From NCBI GenBank assembly GCA_013215055.1, contig JABSRQ010000013.1:1-64000 (forward strand): DNA of 64,000 nt. Direction: 5' to 3'. Position numbers and translations under genes: made by a program. The stretch comes from Pseudomonadales bacterium. Its GTDB lineage: Bacteria; Pseudomonadota; Gammaproteobacteria; Pseudomonadales; DT-91. Numbering within the stretch: the first letter of the stretch is position 1; every line of letters begins with the position of its first letter. This document shows, in pieces, positions 16,895-26,177 of this stretch. The notes beneath the pieces were generated by a model. It was not told the origin of the DNA, did no database searches, and saw only the letters and a program-made list of their open reading frames with translations.

Positions 16895-18340
16895 TTAACC
16901 CAGCAGACCCAGTACCGATTGTGGTAGCTGATTCGCCTGCGACAAGATTGATACACCGGCTTGTTGCAGAATCTGCGCCTTGGTCAACTTGGCGGTTTCA
17001 GAAGCGAAATCCGCATCTTCAATCCGGCCTCGGGAAGCGGTTAAGTTTTCCGAGATGGTCTGTAAGTTAACGATGGTGGATTCGAAACGGTTTTGCACCG
17101 CACCAAACTCTGATCGTAAGGTACTGATGGTGGTCAAAGCCGCATCGACACGTAAGATGGTGTTTTCCGAGTTGGCCACCGATTTAACATCGACGCTATC
17201 CAAAGTCACCGCATCCAACACATAGGTTTGTCCGAGCAAACCCGCCTCAGCTGGCGAATTACCCGCCACCGTTAAGGCTTCGGTGGCCCGCAAGGTGATA
17301 GTACCTTTGGTCAACGTGTCGACGCCAGTTGCTGCGCCAAACTCGGCTGTCACCCCGACGAAGGTTTCATTGGTCGTGATATCACGTCCATCCTCTGCGG
17401 TCAGGGTTAATACCTGGCCCACTAACGACGCCGTCACACCGGTTTGATCGGCTACGGCATTAATACCATCGAGCATTTCTGCTTCCGTTAAAGATGAACC
17501 CGTGCCAGAAGCAATATCGATGGCACCAAACACATCGATACCATTAATAGTCAAGGCATAAGCACCCGTGGTGGTTGCGGACTGAGCAATACCACCGGTC
17601 GTTAGGGTAGTAAGTACAGCGGTCGTTGCATCAATAGTCACACCACTCAAGCCCGAGGCTGAGATGGCTGCTGCCTTGGAAAAGGCACTGGAGTCCGTTT
17701 GCCCAACCTCCGTACCGACAACCGAAGCACCAACAGTGATGATATCATTGCTGCCCACCTGTAGCGTTAAGTCACCCGAAGCCAGCGCAGTGGCCGTCAC
17801 CGTAGTACCGTTAGCGGTGGATATTTGGCCGATCTGATTGGCTCTGACACCGGTATCCAGACCGACGGTAATGGTTTCACCGACGTTGGCACCGACCTGG
17901 AACTGGGCATTACCAAATGAGCCGTCGAGAATTTTCTGGCCGTTAAATGAGGTCTGTGACGCGATACGTGTGACTTCCGCCAAACGTTGTTGCACCTCCT
18001 GATCCAGTGCCGCTCTGTCTGACGCGGAGTTGGTGGCGTTAGCCGATTGCACCGACAGCTCACGAATACGCTGTAAGTTATTGGTAAGCTCGGCGAGGGC
18101 GGACTCACCGGTTTGCGCCAGCGAGATACCATCGGAAGCGTTTCGCACCGCCTGATCCAGGCCGCGAATCTGCGTGGTGAAGCGTGTGGCGATTGCCAAA
18201 CCCGCCGCATCATCCTTGGCGCTGTTAACACGAATACCGGTTGATAGACGTTGCATTGCTTCTCGTAATGAACCCTGTGACTTATCCAAGTTACGCTGTG
18301 CGTTCAAAGATGTCACATTGGTATTGATAACCATTGGCAT
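16895..18340 (-). CDS. fliC: Flagellin
   Basis: This is the only flagellin gene in the window (481 residues). The conserved N-terminal D0/D1 region begins VINTNVTSLNAQRNLDKSQG and continues with STGIRVNSAKDDAAGLAIA. The C-terminal D1/D0 region has LQTISENLTASRGRIEDADF and ends NQLPQSVLGLLG. The central 200 residues (about 185-385) are Thr/Ser/Ala-rich and variable, the usual site of O-glycosylation, and modification genes lie directly upstream. A near-perfect sigma-28 promoter and a GGAGA ribosome site precede it, so it is a late, FlgM-gated gene. Confidence 0.97.
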   Translation of the reverse strand: MPMVINTNVTSLNAQRNLDKSQGSLREAMQRLSTGIRVNSAKDDAAGLAIATRFTTQIRGLDQAVRNASDGISLAQTGESALAELTNNLQRIRELSVQSANATNSASDRAALDQEVQQRLAEVTRIASQTSFNGQKILDGSFGNAQFQVGANVGETITVGLDTGVRANQIGQISTANGTTVTATALASGDLTLQVGSNDIITVGASVVGTEVGQTDSSAFSKAAAISASGLSGVTIDATTAVLTTLTTGGIAQSATTTGAYALTINGIDVFGAIDIASGTGSSLTEAEMLDGINAVADQTGVTASLVGQVLTLTAEDGRDITTNETFVGVTAEFGAATGVDTLTKGTITLRATEALTVAGNSPAEAGLLGQTYVLDAVTLDSVDVKSVANSENTILRVDAALTTISTLRSEFGAVQNRFESTIVNLQTISENLTASRGRIEDADFASETAKLTKAQILQQAGVSILSQANQLPQSVLGLLG

Positions 18341-18423
18341 AATAGTATCTCCAGTGTTCTATTATTGATTCGTTTAAACTGTAGCGTGTCACTTTTATTT
18401 GCGATAAACGCCGTTAATTAAGG

Positions 18424-18450
18424 TTATCGACGCTTGCAGGAATAACTTTA
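18424..18450 (-). promoter_or_regulatory. Sigma-28 (FliA) promoter of fliC
   Basis: On the minus strand TAAAGTTA, an 11-base spacer, then GTCGATAA, against the consensus TAAAGTTT-N11-GCCGATAA. It ends 84 bp upstream of the flagellin ATG. Confidence 0.92.
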
Positions 18451-18693
18451 GAAAAAATTGAAGTTTTATTTAAGAAAGAAGAAACAACTGATAAAAACAA
18501 AATTAGGTTATAAAAAATAAGAGTTAATATGCGTTTTAAACATAAATGCCACAATCAACATAACACCCTCGTAGAAGCATAGCTGATTCTGGTGCGATTA
18601 GTGGCGAAGGTAGCGAGAAGGATATGCGCGTGGGAAATCAAGCACAGCTACGTTGACTTTACGCTATTAACTTTAACTACCTATAAAGGCTGG
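18451..18693 (-). other. Non-coding gap downstream of the glycosyltransferase gene
   Basis: Together with the fliC leader this makes a 353-bp interval without a gene. I see no open frame with a plausible start, no clear hairpin plus T-run and no RNA gene signature. It probably contains only the 3' untranslated end of the upstream gene. Confidence 0.5.
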
Positions 18694-21426
18694 CTAAGGT
18701 TGTTGAGAGAGGCTCTGTAACTGTATAGGCTTTGCTGCAAGCAATGCCTCAATATCAGTCTCATTCTCCAGCTCGGTAATGCGTTCAGACAATCGTTGCT
18801 GAAGATTATTTTCATCAGGCGTGAATTGATTAGCTTTATGCAATAATTTTAATAGCGATTCTTGCAGGATAGTTTCAGGCGCGATGAATAACACCGGTTT
18901 AGCAAGGGCAATACAGGCGAGGTAAGTAGGAATTTCTCCCGTTAATATAACAGAAGCCCTATCTAACGTGCTTAGCCAATCGGCCTCTGTCCAGGCAATC
19001 GATAACTGCATGCTTTTATCAAAAAATGGGACCATAGCCTGAGAAAAACCCACGTCTTTTTCTGCCAGCTTTGTACTGGCACCTATTAATAGCTTTATGC
19101 TGTAGCCTCGTTCAGTTAATTGTTCAGACAATGCGCCCAATGCCATAAAAACAGGCTCTGACCAATATTCTGCCCCGCTAACAACCAGCTGTTTTTTATT
19201 ATTTGCGTCTTCATCATGTGAGTAAAGTTGGTGAATAAAATTCGGTAACAAAAAGACATCTTGTAACGGCTGAGACACTACCGTATCCAGAGTAATTAAA
19301 CCTGCTGTTATTGTGTCAATATATTGATACAGTTCATCGTAATCGCGTGTTTTTGCAACACACTGAAAGGCATTGATAAATTGCACCGACTTATTGAATT
19401 TTATCTGGCAGACATATGCCAAATACATTAACGGCAGGAAAGTCTCTTTTGTCGATAAAGAATCCGACTCTAGATGAATATAGATTTTTCCTGCCAAACG
19501 AATCTTCTCTATCAATGGTGCATATTGCCGACAAAACGTAGAAAAAATACTTTCACTTTTAAAGGACAGCCAAGTTTGAGGGACATATTTTTTATCCTGC
19601 AAATCTCGTAAGGCATAAATGGGCACGGAAACTACAGCCTGCCATTGCTGACGTAAGGCTGAATGAATCGCTAGACTGGCGCAAACTGAGCCCATATGTT
19701 CCCAGCTGCAAGCATCATTCAGCAACAAGGAAAAATCCAATTTCCGCCAATCAGAAACGGCTATTGTCGCATTTGTCCCGAGTTCATCTTCGACGCTATA
19801 GGCATGATTAATTAACCTAGAACTCACTAACGATTTATTTTTTTCCTGCTCATCAATGAAATCAGGCAAATCATAAGCCATATTTTTTAATACTTGAGCA
19901 AGGCCCGTTTTCCCCACTTTTTCTGCTCTATATAATGTTGCCGAAGCATACCAAACACTACTGCGTTGACGTTGCCACCACCAATTAGTACCTCTTGCCA
20001 ATACAAGCCATACAGGTGTACCTATTGGCCCAGAAAAATGGGCGGTGGAATTATCTACGGTGATGACCAAATCCAGACAAGCAATAAAGGCCATAACATC
20101 ATCCAGATCGCCCATAGGATCTAAGCCATCAATGCGATGTAGTGTTTTTGCTGTTTTATGCTGGAATTCATTAATTTCTCGTTCGTGATCACCGTATTGA
20201 AGATTAATGATATTGACATCATTTTGTTCAAATAACGGTAACCAATACGATAGAGCAATAGAACGTATATTGCTCTCACTGCCCTCTTTACCTCCACGCC
20301 ATGAAATTCCTATATTGATATTATGTGGCAATGCGGCTAATTGTGATTGCCAAGCGTTAAGCAAAGAAGGATTAACGGATAAATAGGACCCTTTCTGAGG
20401 AAAGTCATCTTGTTTATGGCGATAAAACCGTGGCAGCTCGGACAAGAAAATTCGGCAATCAATATTCCCCATATCTTTTGTCCAGAAAAACTCTAGAGAC
20501 TCTGCTCTAGCTATAACCTCTAAACGTGGAAAAGAACGTTGAAATATTGCTTGTAAACGTGGGGAGCATTCTAAAATAACTGACTCGGCCTCATTTAATA
20601 CGTCTGTTAAGCAGGAGGAAAACATGGTTTCATCCCCCACCCCCTGATCGGCATTAACCAAGATACGCTTGCCTTTTAGTGATGAACCATCCCACTTAGG
20701 AAAAGGGATAAGACGAACAGGATTGTATTCTAAAAATTCATCCGCCAAAAACCCCCAGCGGTATTCATCCCAGCCACCCTTAAAGTCATTACAAATAAGA
20801 TACAGATGTGAGCGTTTTAAACGCACAGAATAATTAAAAGGCTGTTCCAGCAATAATTGTTCGAAGAACTCTAATGCCATCTCATGTTGCCCTTCTATAT
20901 TATGCAATGTGCCCATATTCATCAGGCCAATATGGGAATGTGGATTAATCTTCAAAGCATGTTCGGATGCCTTTTTAGCCGCAACAAAATCACCTTTATC
21001 CTGATATATCACACCGATATTCTCAAAGGCGTTGACATAATCTGGTTGTAATTTAATCGCTTTTTGATAGTTTTTTAAAGCCAGATCAACCCGCTTATTC
21101 TCCTGCTGTATTTTCCCCAAGTTGTAATAATAAATGGCGATACTGGCATCGATGGCGATGGCTTTTTTAATGAGTTCATAGGCTTTTTCTGTTTGATCGA
21201 GTTCATGGGCGATCAAACCTAATAAATGCCAGGAGTCAGCATGGTTTTTATTATTGGATAAAACCATTTCATACAGCGGCACGGCATCTTGATAATTACC
21301 CTGTTTATGCAGCGTAAGCGCATGCGTAAACACCTGTTTAATATCTGCCGCTAGAGAGGCATTAACAACGGGGACTGTGCTTTTTTTATTTTTCTGTTTT
21401 TTAAGTTTTTTGTTGCGTCTAGCCAT
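18694..21426 (-). CDS. TPR-glycosyltransferase, probable flagellin O-glycosyltransferase
   Basis: This 910-residue soluble protein starts with a very basic tail (ARRNKKLKKQKNKKS). TPR repeats cover about 30-225 (WHLLGLIAHELDQTEKAYEL, YYNLGKIQQENKRVDLALKN and two to three more). A GT9/GT41-like catalytic region follows: GISWRGG at 373-379 and VDNSTAHFSGPIGTPVW at 457-473, the nucleotide-sugar side of the fold. Residues 540-910 form a further region that looks like a second, divergent glycosyltransferase-type unit, which I cannot assign. Proteins of this kind next to flagellin modify Ser/Thr of the filament before export. It ends a block of sugar-activation genes transcribed toward fliC. Confidence 0.82.
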   Translation of the reverse strand: MARRNKKLKKQKNKKSTVPVVNASLAADIKQVFTHALTLHKQGNYQDAVPLYEMVLSNNKNHADSWHLLGLIAHELDQTEKAYELIKKAIAIDASIAIYYYNLGKIQQENKRVDLALKNYQKAIKLQPDYVNAFENIGVIYQDKGDFVAAKKASEHALKINPHSHIGLMNMGTLHNIEGQHEMALEFFEQLLLEQPFNYSVRLKRSHLYLICNDFKGGWDEYRWGFLADEFLEYNPVRLIPFPKWDGSSLKGKRILVNADQGVGDETMFSSCLTDVLNEAESVILECSPRLQAIFQRSFPRLEVIARAESLEFFWTKDMGNIDCRIFLSELPRFYRHKQDDFPQKGSYLSVNPSLLNAWQSQLAALPHNINIGISWRGGKEGSESNIRSIALSYWLPLFEQNDVNIINLQYGDHEREINEFQHKTAKTLHRIDGLDPMGDLDDVMAFIACLDLVITVDNSTAHFSGPIGTPVWLVLARGTNWWWQRQRSSVWYASATLYRAEKVGKTGLAQVLKNMAYDLPDFIDEQEKNKSLVSSRLINHAYSVEDELGTNATIAVSDWRKLDFSLLLNDACSWEHMGSVCASLAIHSALRQQWQAVVSVPIYALRDLQDKKYVPQTWLSFKSESIFSTFCRQYAPLIEKIRLAGKIYIHLESDSLSTKETFLPLMYLAYVCQIKFNKSVQFINAFQCVAKTRDYDELYQYIDTITAGLITLDTVVSQPLQDVFLLPNFIHQLYSHDEDANNKKQLVVSGAEYWSEPVFMALGALSEQLTERGYSIKLLIGASTKLAEKDVGFSQAMVPFFDKSMQLSIAWTEADWLSTLDRASVILTGEIPTYLACIALAKPVLFIAPETILQESLLKLLHKANQFTPDENNLQQRLSERITELENETDIEALLAAKPIQLQSLSQQP

Positions 21427-21470
21427 CTTGATTCCATGTCCATCTCATGCTGCTTTGAAGCCCCTCTCTA

Positions 21471-22271
21471 TCAATGCTTGACAGAATGACCAGGCTCTCT
21501 TGTCTTATCTTTCATCGCCTCAAAGGCTAACAGCTCGCCAAGCGCATGGCTTTTCAGGTAGCTCTCAACTTTAGTAATATCGCTGGGGATATCGACCGCT
21601 ATAGAATCAACCTCTGTGGCCTGCATCTTAATTTTAAAATCCAAATCGACAAATCGCAGCAGCTCTATATCTTCGACTATCTCGTTCTGGGTCTTTTCGC
21701 CCTTTGCAAAAATCTTGAGCGCTTTTTTGGTAAAACCATAAACCGGTATTTGCTGCTTAAAGATAGAATCCGCATGACCATTTGAAAAAGGAATAGGTAA
21801 GCGGGACATATACATTGTTTCATCCCGCTCATTCACAACTACCTTGATGATTAACGGGCTGTTTATTTCCGTCTCATCCGTAATCACTTTGTATAAGTTA
21901 TAAACTTCGTATTGATGATCCGTTTTTTCATATAAACTTACCAATTGTTCGATACATTCAGGATCGATAATGGGCTCATCACCTTGAATATTGACATAGA
22001 AATCATAATCATAACTCTGAGAGACCTCGACCAATCTATCCGTACCTGTTAAACACGTTGAAGAGGTCATGGTCACCGGGATATTTTCTTGTTCACAGTA
22101 GTTAAATATTCTTGCATCATCCGTTGCAACTAAAATCTGGTTAAGCCTGTTAGATTTTACGGCCTGTAAATAGGTACGCTTGATCATCGGAATGCCATCG
22201 ATCAAAGCTAATGGCTTTCCTGGAAAGCGGCTGGATTCATATCTTGCTGGTATAACACCCAAAATTTTCAT
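21471..22271 (-). CDS. KdsB-like CMP-sugar cytidylyltransferase
   Basis: This 266-residue enzyme belongs to the 3-deoxy-manno-octulosonate cytidylyltransferase family: VIPARYESSRFPGKPLALI at the N-terminus, QILVATDDARI, then YVNIQGDEPIIDP and EDIELLRFVD. Such enzymes transfer CMP from CTP to a 3-deoxy-2-ulosonic acid. The setting inside a flagellin-modification block, with a C-terminal extension (about 245-266) beyond the usual 248 residues, argues for a dedicated paralogue acting on an unusual sugar acid rather than the housekeeping LPS enzyme. Substrate is not deducible from sequence. It follows the SDR gene by 30 bp. Confidence 0.8.
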   Translation of the reverse strand: MKILGVIPARYESSRFPGKPLALIDGIPMIKRTYLQAVKSNRLNQILVATDDARIFNYCEQENIPVTMTSSTCLTGTDRLVEVSQSYDYDFYVNIQGDEPIIDPECIEQLVSLYEKTDHQYEVYNLYKVITDETEINSPLIIKVVVNERDETMYMSRLPIPFSNGHADSIFKQQIPVYGFTKKALKIFAKGEKTQNEIVEDIELLRFVDLDFKIKMQATEVDSIAVDIPSDITKVESYLKSHALGELLAFEAMKDKTREPGHSVKH

Positions 22272-22301
22272 ACTCTCTCCTTTTTAAATAGCCAGCACCC
22301 T

Positions 22302-23063
22302 CTACCAGGCACTCCAACCACCATCCACGGTCATCACCTCGCCCGTCATATAGTTAGACATCGAAGATGCTAAAAATAAACTGGCATTCGCAATATCTTT
22401 AGCGCTGCCCCATTTTTCACTGGGAATGCGGCTTAATGTAAAATCATAGAGTTCTTTATTTTCTTTAAATTTTTCCGCATAGGAGGTTTCACAAAAACCT
22501 GGCGCTAATACATTCACCTGAATATTATATTTAGCCCATTCCAATGCTAAGGATTTACTTAAGCTGATAATGGCGCCTTTAGATGCACCATAAGCACATA
22601 AACCAGGCAATCCCAATGTGCCTACCACAGAGGCCATATTAATAATCTTGCCTTGTTGCCGCTTTACCATGTGACGCCCCACCTCCTGGCAAAAAATGAA
22701 GGTACTGCCAGCATTAACATCTAATACATGTTTCCATTCATCATAGCTAATCTCTAAAAAGCTTTTTCTGAAACGAATACCGGCATTATTAAATAGCACA
22801 TCGATCTGCCCATACTTAGTCATCACCTCGGCTACAAAATCTCTAACGGTGTTTTCATCAGACACATCACCTGCTCGCCAAAGTATATGGCTATCTGGCA
22901 GACCTAACTCAGAAGAGAGCTTTATCAAGTCACTTTTGGTGCGGCTAATAAGCGCCAACTTGGCCCCCTGCGCGGCGAATTGTTTCGCCGTTTCATAACC
23001 AAAACCCTTACCTGCACCGGTAATAATACAAACCTTATCCTGTAACCCCAACACATCCATCAC
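22302..23063 (-). CDS. Short-chain dehydrogenase/reductase of the sugar cluster
   Basis: A classical 253-residue SDR: the Rossmann motif TGAGKGFGYETAKQFAAQG at the N-terminus, NNAGIR, the catalytic Ser in INMASVVGTLG, YGASKG (Tyr-x-x-x-Lys), and the ending YMTGEVMTVDGGW. It should oxidise or reduce a hydroxyl/keto group with NAD(P). It lies 3 bp after the cyclase gene, so the two are almost certainly cotranscribed and probably act in sequence on a cyclised or keto sugar. FabG-like resemblance alone is not a reason to assign fatty-acid synthesis. Confidence 0.83.
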   Translation of the reverse strand: MMDVLGLQDKVCIITGAGKGFGYETAKQFAAQGAKLALISRTKSDLIKLSSELGLPDSHILWRAGDVSDENTVRDFVAEVMTKYGQIDVLFNNAGIRFRKSFLEISYDEWKHVLDVNAGSTFIFCQEVGRHMVKRQQGKIINMASVVGTLGLPGLCAYGASKGAIISLSKSLALEWAKYNIQVNVLAPGFCETSYAEKFKENKELYDFTLSRIPSEKWGSAKDIANASLFLASSMSNYMTGEVMTVDGGWSAW

Positions 23064-23066
23064 TGG

Positions 23067-24197
23067 CTAATCCTTAATAATATGATCAAACGCTTTTTCA
23101 ATGAGTTCAAAAGGCACATCGCTATGAATAGAAGCGGTGCCTACTTTTCCCGATAGAATCAAACGGATTTTATTATCCAAACGTTTTTTATCTTTATTGA
23201 TATTTTTCAAACAAGCCGATAATAACGTCTCTCTTTTAAAACCCATCTGCCTAGCGCTGACATCGACGGGCAAACCATAAGCCTGAAACAATGTTTTAAA
23301 CGCATCATAGACATGTTGTGGAACATCTAAATAATGTGTGGCTATATAGGCTACGGCCATAATGCCGATGGAAACTCCCTCGCCATGGCGTAACTGTTCT
23401 TCATGATGTCGCACCGTCGATATTTCTACCGCATGGCCTAAGGTATGGCCATAATTGAGCAATAGACGTTGACCCGCCTCATGCACATCGCCGGTGACAT
23501 GTTTTATTTTTATCGCTATGGTTTTCGTCACAAACTCAAGTACGTGATCATGAGAACGGGCTAAAATCTCATCTTTGTTGTTCTGCAAATAACGATAAAA
23601 TTTTTCATCACTGATAATGGCACATTTAATCACCTCGGCTAGCCCCGAGCGATAATCTCTATCTGACAGCGTATTGATAAAATCAAAGTCAATAATATTT
23701 TTTATCGGATGGTAATAGTTGCCGATGCCATTAATGGTATGCCTGAAGTTAACTGCCGTTTTACCACCGATACTGCTATCGATCATCGCCATTAAAGACG
23801 TAGGCACATGTACCAATTTCATGCCTCTCAACCATGTGGAAGCCACAAATCCACCTAAATCACCAATCACTCCACCACCGATGGTGATTAACAGGGAATC
23901 TTTGGCAAAATTATTTTCCTCTAAAATACTGTAGACCTTGAGTGCCTCATAAATGGTTTTGTTCGCCTTACCTGCATCCATAGCAAAGACATGTACATTG
24001 TAATCATGCGATTCAAAAAGCACTTTTATTTTTTCAGCCACGGTATCGACAAAAAACTGATCGGTGACAATAAGCACATTGGTATTATTGGTTTTTTCTC
24101 TGACAAATATAATTTTGTCAGAAATAATATTTTTTCCGATATAGATGGGATAACTTTCCCCATCAAATTCTGCAATTATTTTTTTATACAGTCCCAT
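23067..24197 (-). CDS. Dehydroquinate-synthase-like sugar phosphate cyclase
   Basis: This 376-residue protein has the DHQ synthase fold: NAD-binding GGGVIGDLGGF at 107-117, MIDSSIGGKTAVN at about 138-150, GLAEVIK at 185-191 (Glu188) and NYGHTLGHAVE at 248-258. His251 and His271 are the probable other metal ligands. The family includes AroB and the sugar-7-phosphate cyclases (EEVS, DDGS and 2-deoxy-scyllo-inosose synthases). Location between an SDR and a NeuA-like gene suggests a cyclitol or carbasugar pathway rather than aromatic amino acid synthesis. A housekeeping aroB would normally sit by aroK. The actual substrate is unknown. Confidence 0.8.
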   Translation of the reverse strand: MGLYKKIIAEFDGESYPIYIGKNIISDKIIFVREKTNNTNVLIVTDQFFVDTVAEKIKVLFESHDYNVHVFAMDAGKANKTIYEALKVYSILEENNFAKDSLLITIGGGVIGDLGGFVASTWLRGMKLVHVPTSLMAMIDSSIGGKTAVNFRHTINGIGNYYHPIKNIIDFDFINTLSDRDYRSGLAEVIKCAIISDEKFYRYLQNNKDEILARSHDHVLEFVTKTIAIKIKHVTGDVHEAGQRLLLNYGHTLGHAVEISTVRHHEEQLRHGEGVSIGIMAVAYIATHYLDVPQHVYDAFKTLFQAYGLPVDVSARQMGFKRETLLSACLKNINKDKKRLDNKIRLILSGKVGTASIHSDVPFELIEKAFDHIIKD

Positions 24198-24222
24198 ATT
24201 CGACGTCGCCTTATAACTCGCT

Positions 24223-24900
24223 TTAAAACGCAGAGTACATGCCAGAGTTCACAATCAACTCTGCCATTTCGAAATCTTCACTATCATTGATTTCATGCCC
24301 TTCAAAATGATTGATACATTTAATATAAGGATTTTCACCCACTCGTTTTCTGTTTTTTAAATAAGATTGCCTAGAAAAGACATACAAAGAGGACTGCTCA
24401 AAAATAACCGGTTTTAATGTTTCTAGTTTGGGTGTTGGTTCAAGCAAAGAATAATTAAGCGGCTTACCATCAAACCAACTTAATTTTTTATATTCATAGG
24501 CAGTAAATGCCGAATCGAATTCGCCGGAGACCACCTTTTTAATGCATTCATCCAGTGTATTCAGACGTAAAAAAGGGCTGTTAGGATGCAACATAACTAT
24601 CACATCGGCATCTGAAACCTGGAGAAACTCATCGATAATATCTTCAATGGTGATATCGTTTGCATCTAAAAATTCAGGACGTATAAGCAGCTCTGCAGAA
24701 AAATCATCGTCGGTATATTGCAACACCTTATCGTCAGAAACGTAGAGACAGCAGTGATCGATGCAAGCGGACATTTGCAATAAGCTAAGGCTATAATTGA
24801 TTAAATAACGCCCCCCTAACATCTTCAGGTTTTTATGATCATCTCGTCCAGACGACAACTGATACTCTAGCCAGTAGGGGATAACACCAACAACGTTCAT
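24223..24900 (-). CDS. Divergent NeuA-like cytidylyltransferase
   Basis: This 225-residue protein aligns with acylneuraminate (CMP-sialic acid synthetase-type) cytidylyltransferases in overall pattern: HKNLKMLGGRYLINYSL, VMLHPNSPFLRLNTLDECI, SSLYVFSRQSYL and a late INDSEDFEMAELI. The N-terminal P-loop-like signature, usually IPARGGSKGIP, is replaced by IPYWLEYQLSSGRDD, so the CTP-binding loop has diverged. It may use a different nucleotide or substrate. It is the first gene of the modification block behind flgL, and it begins the chain cytidylyltransferase, cyclase, SDR, second cytidylyltransferase, glycosyltransferase. Confidence 0.72.
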   Translation of the reverse strand: MNVVGVIPYWLEYQLSSGRDDHKNLKMLGGRYLINYSLSLLQMSACIDHCCLYVSDDKVLQYTDDDFSAELLIRPEFLDANDITIEDIIDEFLQVSDADVIVMLHPNSPFLRLNTLDECIKKVVSGEFDSAFTAYEYKKLSWFDGKPLNYSLLEPTPKLETLKPVIFEQSSLYVFSRQSYLKNRKRVGENPYIKCINHFEGHEINDSEDFEMAELIVNSGMYSAF

Positions 24901-24945
24901 ATCACATTCCTTATCAAGTAGATTCCAATACCGTTTTCAGGCCTC

Positions 24946-26163
24946 TTACAGAAAGTTAAACACCGTTAAATCTTTCATTTGCACAAAGGTTTTCTGAGCC
25001 GCTTCCAGGCTTGTCATATGCAGGGAAAACTCACTGATCGCCTTGGCCAGATCCACATTGACAATATTTGACACCAGATCTTCCATCAGAATCTTAGTGC
25101 CAAAATTAACATCTCGCTGAGACTCAATCACATTCAATTTTGCCCCCATGCTGGTGCGTATATCACTTAAATTATCCAGCGCTCTATCCAGGCCGGAGAG
25201 GTTATGATTGATATCGTTAATCTGCACAATTTTTTGTGCATCGGTGACGATGCTCAGTTCCAAGGCCGTAGCCATGCCGTCAATCGTCGAAAATATCGAT
25301 TCATAACGGCTGGCATTGATATCGAAGCTATCACCGTTCTGAGGTATGCCGGTGAAGCTGACTCGAATGCCCTGGAAATCGATATCCTGATCTTCTTGGT
25401 AGGGAACAGGAGGCAGGGCTATACCCGTAGCAACATCAACAATTTCATAATCAAAACCGGAGGGGGCTCCTAATACCGTCGTAAGGATATTGATGCGATA
25501 ATCCTGTTTGTCATACGAGCCTGGATCCAGCAACACCCCCTCTGATATCACTGCCTGGCCGGCATTGGTATTACTGGCAAAGGTCGCAAAGGTGCCATTA
25601 CCATCAGGAATTTTCATAAAGACTTCACTGCCAGGGCTGCCATCTTCGATGGTACGCTGCTGGCCTATTTGTAAGCGGCGCTGACCATCATCACCGTTAT
25701 AAACAAACGTGCCTGCCGTTTGAGAAAACGGCGGTTGGCTATTTTGAAACCCACCAAAAAGATAGTTATCGGCACCGTCCCGACTATTGGCGAGTTGAAA
25801 TAAGTTATCCAGGTTTTCACGCATTTCCCTGGCAATAAACGTGCGGGTTTCATGATTCTGACTCGCATTAGCCGCCTGTATGGCTAACACCCTGATATTT
25901 TGTAAAATATCTTGTGCTGCTCCCATAAGACTTTCTGTTAACGCCAAGCGCCCTTCGGCTTTATCAATATTTTTATCAAAATCAGCCGTTTCCTCAATAA
26001 TTTTATTCAGACGCATGGCCTCAACGGTACCCAGAGGATCATCCGCCGGATCGATGATGCGTTTACCGGTGCTGATCTGTTGCTGGGTATGTGAGACCTT
26101 GGCAAACTGATCCATGATGGCATTGAGGTTCAGTTGATGAAGCTGATTACTGGATATTCTCAT
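24946..26163 (-). CDS. flgL: Hook-filament junction protein FlgL
   Basis: FlgL (405 residues) is the second junction protein between hook and filament. The flagellin-like N-terminus reads MRISSNQLHQLNLNAIMDQF with QQISTGKRIIDPADDPLGTV. The C-terminus has DLVSNIVNVDLAKAISEFSL and ends QMKDLTVFNFL. It follows flgK by 14 bp and ends the flg operon before the sugar genes, which start 45 bp later. Confidence 0.96.
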   Translation of the reverse strand: MRISSNQLHQLNLNAIMDQFAKVSHTQQQISTGKRIIDPADDPLGTVEAMRLNKIIEETADFDKNIDKAEGRLALTESLMGAAQDILQNIRVLAIQAANASQNHETRTFIAREMRENLDNLFQLANSRDGADNYLFGGFQNSQPPFSQTAGTFVYNGDDGQRRLQIGQQRTIEDGSPGSEVFMKIPDGNGTFATFASNTNAGQAVISEGVLLDPGSYDKQDYRINILTTVLGAPSGFDYEIVDVATGIALPPVPYQEDQDIDFQGIRVSFTGIPQNGDSFDINASRYESIFSTIDGMATALELSIVTDAQKIVQINDINHNLSGLDRALDNLSDIRTSMGAKLNVIESQRDVNFGTKILMEDLVSNIVNVDLAKAISEFSLHMTSLEAAQKTFVQMKDLTVFNFL

Positions 26164-26177
26164 TTTTTCACCTTTAT

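Noticed and set aside
23067-24197. Housekeeping aroB (3-dehydroquinate synthase)
   Set aside because: The fold and motifs fit, but the gene lies in a sugar cluster without aroK and next to a CMP-sugar enzyme. A specialised cyclase is the better reading, although AroB activity cannot be excluded from sequence alone.
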